Shown here: positions 62,173-64,000 of the stretch, piece by piece
Layout: every line of letters begins with the position of its first letter
Numbering within the stretch: position 1 is the first letter of the stretch
From: JAVDCA01 sp035293985
GTDB lineage: Bacteria; Pseudomonadota; Alphaproteobacteria; Rhizobiales; Xanthobacteraceae
Direction: 5' to 3'
DNA: 64,000 nucleotides
Assembly: GCA_035293985.1 (NCBI GenBank)
Contig: DATGLS010000014.1
Coordinates: 62,001 to 126,000, forward strand
Notes under the pieces: model-generated
Database searches by the model: none
Told to the model about the DNA's origin: nothing
What the model saw: only the letters and a program-made list of their open reading frames with translations
Position numbers and translations under genes: made by a program

Positions 62173-62727
62173 ATGCTCAAATGGTTTTTGCGACGACAGA
62201 TCGGCGCCTTCGAGCGGACCTGGAACTACGACGCGAGCTATATCCATGAGCTGATCGAGGCCGATCCGCGCGCCGCCATGGCGTTCGCCAAGGTGATGGG
62301 CCTGAGCCAATACCGCAAGGACATACCGCTGGCGCCGCTCGCTGCGGCCGGCATCGTCGCCGTCATGTCCGAGGACTGCGGCCCCTGCACGCAGCTCGCC
62401 ATCGACATGGCGCAGCGCGGAGGCGTCGACCCCGAGATCCTGCGCGCGGTCGTGGCGCGGGATTTCCAGGCCATGCCGTACGAGGTCGCGCTGGCGGTGC
62501 GCTTCACCGAGAAGACGCTCGCCCACGCGCCCGAGGCCGAGGACCTGCGCGCCGAGGTGCTGCGCCTGTGGGGCCGCCGCGGCCTCATCTCGCTCGCCTT
62601 CGCAATGACCTCGGCGCGCCTCTTCCCGACACTGAAATATGCGCTCGGCCATGGGCATGCCTGCACCCGCCTGACGATCGGCGGAGAGACCCGGCCGGTG
62701 CTGCGTCCGGTGACCAAGGCGGCGTAA
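62173..62727 (+). CDS. Carboxymuconolactone-decarboxylase/AhpD-like protein, ECF41 partner
   Basis: A 184-residue helical protein. MSEDCGPCTQLAIDMAQRGG carries a Cys-X2-Cys pair in the position typical of AhpD-like peroxidase-reductants, with a trailing TSARLFPTLKYALGHGHAC segment. In ECF41 loci such a protein (or another COE-type oxidoreductase) accompanies the sigma factor and is its main target. ATG at 62173 follows GGAG. The sigma factor gene starts five bases after its stop. A redox role is inferred from the CxxC and the family; substrates are not known. Confidence 0.85.
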   Translation: MLKWFLRRQIGAFERTWNYDASYIHELIEADPRAAMAFAKVMGLSQYRKDIPLAPLAAAGIVAVMSEDCGPCTQLAIDMAQRGGVDPEILRAVVARDFQAMPYEVALAVRFTEKTLAHAPEAEDLRAEVLRLWGRRGLISLAFAMTSARLFPTLKYALGHGHACTRLTIGGETRPVLRPVTKAA

Positions 62728-62731
62728 GCGC

Positions 62732-63610
62732 GTGACCACCACCCCCGACGGCGTCGCGGACTTCGAGGCCCATCGGCGCGCGCTGGTGGGCCTCGCCTAC
62801 CGCATGCTCGGCTCGCGCGCCGAGGCCGAGGATGTCGTGCAGGACGCCTATCTGCGCTGGCACGCGGCCGACCGCGCCGCGGTCGAGCACCCACGCCGCT
62901 ATCTCGGCACCGTGGTGACGCGGCTCTGCCTCGACCGGATGAAGTCGGCGCAGGCCCGGCGCGAGACCTACGTGGGACCATGGCTGCCCGAGCCGGTGGT
63001 CGACGAGGCGCTCGACGGCGAGGCCGCCGGCGAGCTCGCGCACGACATCTCGGTCGCCCTGATGCTGCTGCTCGAACGACTTTCGCCGCTCGAGCGCGCG
63101 AGCTTTTTGCTGCACGACGTGTTCGGCCTCGATTTCGCCGCGGTCGCGCGTGCGCTCGGCCGCAGCGAGGCCGCCTCGCGCCAGCTCGCGGCGCGCGCCC
63201 GCGTCCATATCGAGGCCGGCCGCCCGCGCTTCGCCGCCTCGCGCGAGGAGGGGCAGCGGCTCGCCGCCGCCTTCGCGCAGGCCTCAGCCTCCGGCGACAC
63301 GCAGGCGCTGACGCAGATTCTCGCCCGCGACGCCGTGCTCCACTCGGACGGCGGCGGCAAGCGCGAGGCCGCGCTCAACCCGATCCGCGGCGCCGACAAG
63401 ATCGTGCGGCTGATCGCCGGTTTGTCCCGCAAGAGCACGCTGCTGCGCGATTTCGTCGGCCGGCCCGCGACCATCAACGGGCTGCCCGGCTTCGTGCTGC
63501 GCGAGCCGGACGGATCGCTCTCGACGCTCGCGTTCGAGCATCACGCCGGCCGCATCGTCGCGGTCTATTTCACGCGCAATCCGGAGAAGCTGCGGCACGT
63601 GCGGTTCTGA
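62732..63610 (+). CDS. sigJ: ECF41-type RNA polymerase sigma factor with C-terminal SnoaL-like domain
   Basis: A 292-residue sigma factor. Region 2 is LVGLAYRMLGSRAEAEDVVQDAYLRW (about 18-43), region 4 LLLERLSPLERASFLLHDVF to ARALGRSEAASRQLAARAR (about 111-157), then a NTF2/SnoaL-like domain of about 120 residues. All three marks of group ECF41 are visible: WLPEP between regions 2 and 4, DGGGK in the C-terminal domain and NPEKL (usual NPDKL) at the very end. In this group the fused domain replaces an anti-sigma factor. GTG start. It should read from the TGTCAC/CGTC promoter of its own operon. Confidence 0.93.
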   Translation: MTTTPDGVADFEAHRRALVGLAYRMLGSRAEAEDVVQDAYLRWHAADRAAVEHPRRYLGTVVTRLCLDRMKSAQARRETYVGPWLPEPVVDEALDGEAAGELAHDISVALMLLLERLSPLERASFLLHDVFGLDFAAVARALGRSEAASRQLAARARVHIEAGRPRFAASREEGQRLAAAFAQASASGDTQALTQILARDAVLHSDGGGKREAALNPIRGADKIVRLIAGLSRKSTLLRDFVGRPATINGLPGFVLREPDGSLSTLAFEHHAGRIVAVYFTRNPEKLRHVRF

Positions 63611-63695
63611 CCAGGCGGGCTTGATCGGATGGGCTTGCGACCCGGCGCGATGCGACCGACAATGGCATCCGTTGCCGCACCGGGACCCGCGATCA

Positions 63696-64000
63696 ATGCT
63701 GAAGCCGATACAGGCCTACGTCGGCGATGACGCCATCAAGCGGCTGCTCGCGCGCTACCACTGTCCGATGCCCTTTCATGCCGCGCGCATGCGCCTGTGG
63801 GGCGCGATCGCGAGCCCCCTGCCGGATTGCGCGCCGGTCGCGGTGTTGGCGAGCCTGTGGCACGGCAATCCGCCGCCGTTTGCGGACACGCACGCCGCGA
63901 ACGCGTTTTTCCAGGACATGATGGGCTTCTGGAACGTGCTCGCCGGATTGCAGGACGGATCGCCCCCGCTCAAGCTGCAGAAGATCGACAAGCTCGACAG
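63696..64000 (+). CDS. UPF0149/YecA-like hypothetical protein, N-terminal part (runs off window)
   Basis: The first 101 residues are present: MLKPIQAYVGDDAIKRLLAR, then MPFHAARMRLWGAIASPLP and LASLWHGNPPPFADTHAANA, and FFQDMMGFWNVLAGLQDG. The pattern of small all-helical repeats with FFQxxMGxWN resembles the UPF0149/YecA/YgfB family, whose role is poorly known. The match is from memory of motifs, so it stays tentative. It is transcribed in the same direction as the ECF41 operon, 85 bases further on, and is cut by the window edge. Confidence 0.6.
   Translation, partial: MLKPIQAYVGDDAIKRLLARYHCPMPFHAARMRLWGAIASPLPDCAPVAVLASLWHGNPPPFADTHAANAFFQDMMGFWNVLAGLQDGSPPLKLQKIDKLD

Noticed and set aside
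61869..62180. N-terminal extension of the giant HWE kinase to 62180
   Set aside because: The extra residues are Arg/Pro/Ser-rich, cross the EcfG-type promoter and overlap the divergent gene start at 62173.

Overview
The window is high-GC, gene-dense DNA from an alphaproteobacterium, most likely of the Rhizobiales/Hyphomicrobiales (Xanthobacteraceae- or Bradyrhizobium-like). The basis is the gene order grpE, hrcA, rph, rdgB, hemW; the lppC/yraN/gshB group; hisF-hisE-coaA; several promoter-like sites with the EcfG (general stress response) pattern GGAAC-N16/17-CGTT; and many HWE-family kinases. No rRNA, tRNA, CRISPR array or intact insertion sequence was seen.

Layout. 1-9.1 kb (minus strand): a surface-sugar locus with a CDP-glucose branch (rfbF), two SDR epimerase/dehydratases (one cut by the window edge), an RmlC-like epimerase, a zinc-finger C-methyltransferase, a second methyltransferase, two GT2 glycosyltransferases, a GtrA-type membrane protein and a GT-C-like membrane enzyme. 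9.2-12.9 kb (plus): a second GtrA protein, a UDP-galactopyranose-mutase-like flavoprotein, an AlkB dioxygenase and an exported protein. 12.9-17.5 kb: heat-shock and housekeeping genes. 17.5-24.7 kb: a zeta-toxin-like remnant, an LppC lipoprotein, yraN, gshB and two orphan chemoreceptors. 24.8-29.2 kb: comM and a csoR-copA copper module. 29.2-39.4 kb: a c-di-GMP enzyme, a hybrid kinase, coaA-hisE-hisF and several membrane or hypothetical proteins. 39.8-40.8 kb: csbD with a clear terminator, a 33-residue membrane protein and a frameshifted zinc-ribbon gene.

40.8-61.9 kb is a signal-transduction island: six histidine kinases (two of 1447 and about 1281 residues), two single-domain receivers, a FIST sensor protein, a LuxR-type regulator with conserved acyl-homoserine-lactone contacts, and a truncated autotransporter. 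The kinases look assembled from three interchangeable modules: A (PAS-GAF-HisKA-HATPase-REC), B (PAS-HisKA-HATPase-REC) and C (GAF/PAS-HWE kinase). Free-standing B and C copies lie between the two giants, which are A+B+REC and A+C. Three island transcription units, plus csbD just outside it, carry EcfG-pattern promoters, which suggests that general stress controls this sensor set. The FIST/kinase pair sits in a stretch of visibly lower GC, which suggests separate acquisition.

62.2-63.6 kb: an ECF41-type sigma factor with its fused C-terminal domain, its carboxymuconolactone-decarboxylase-like partner and a matching autoregulatory promoter. The window ends inside a gene at 63.7 kb. All functional statements come from reading the sequence and knowledge of families; no database search was run.
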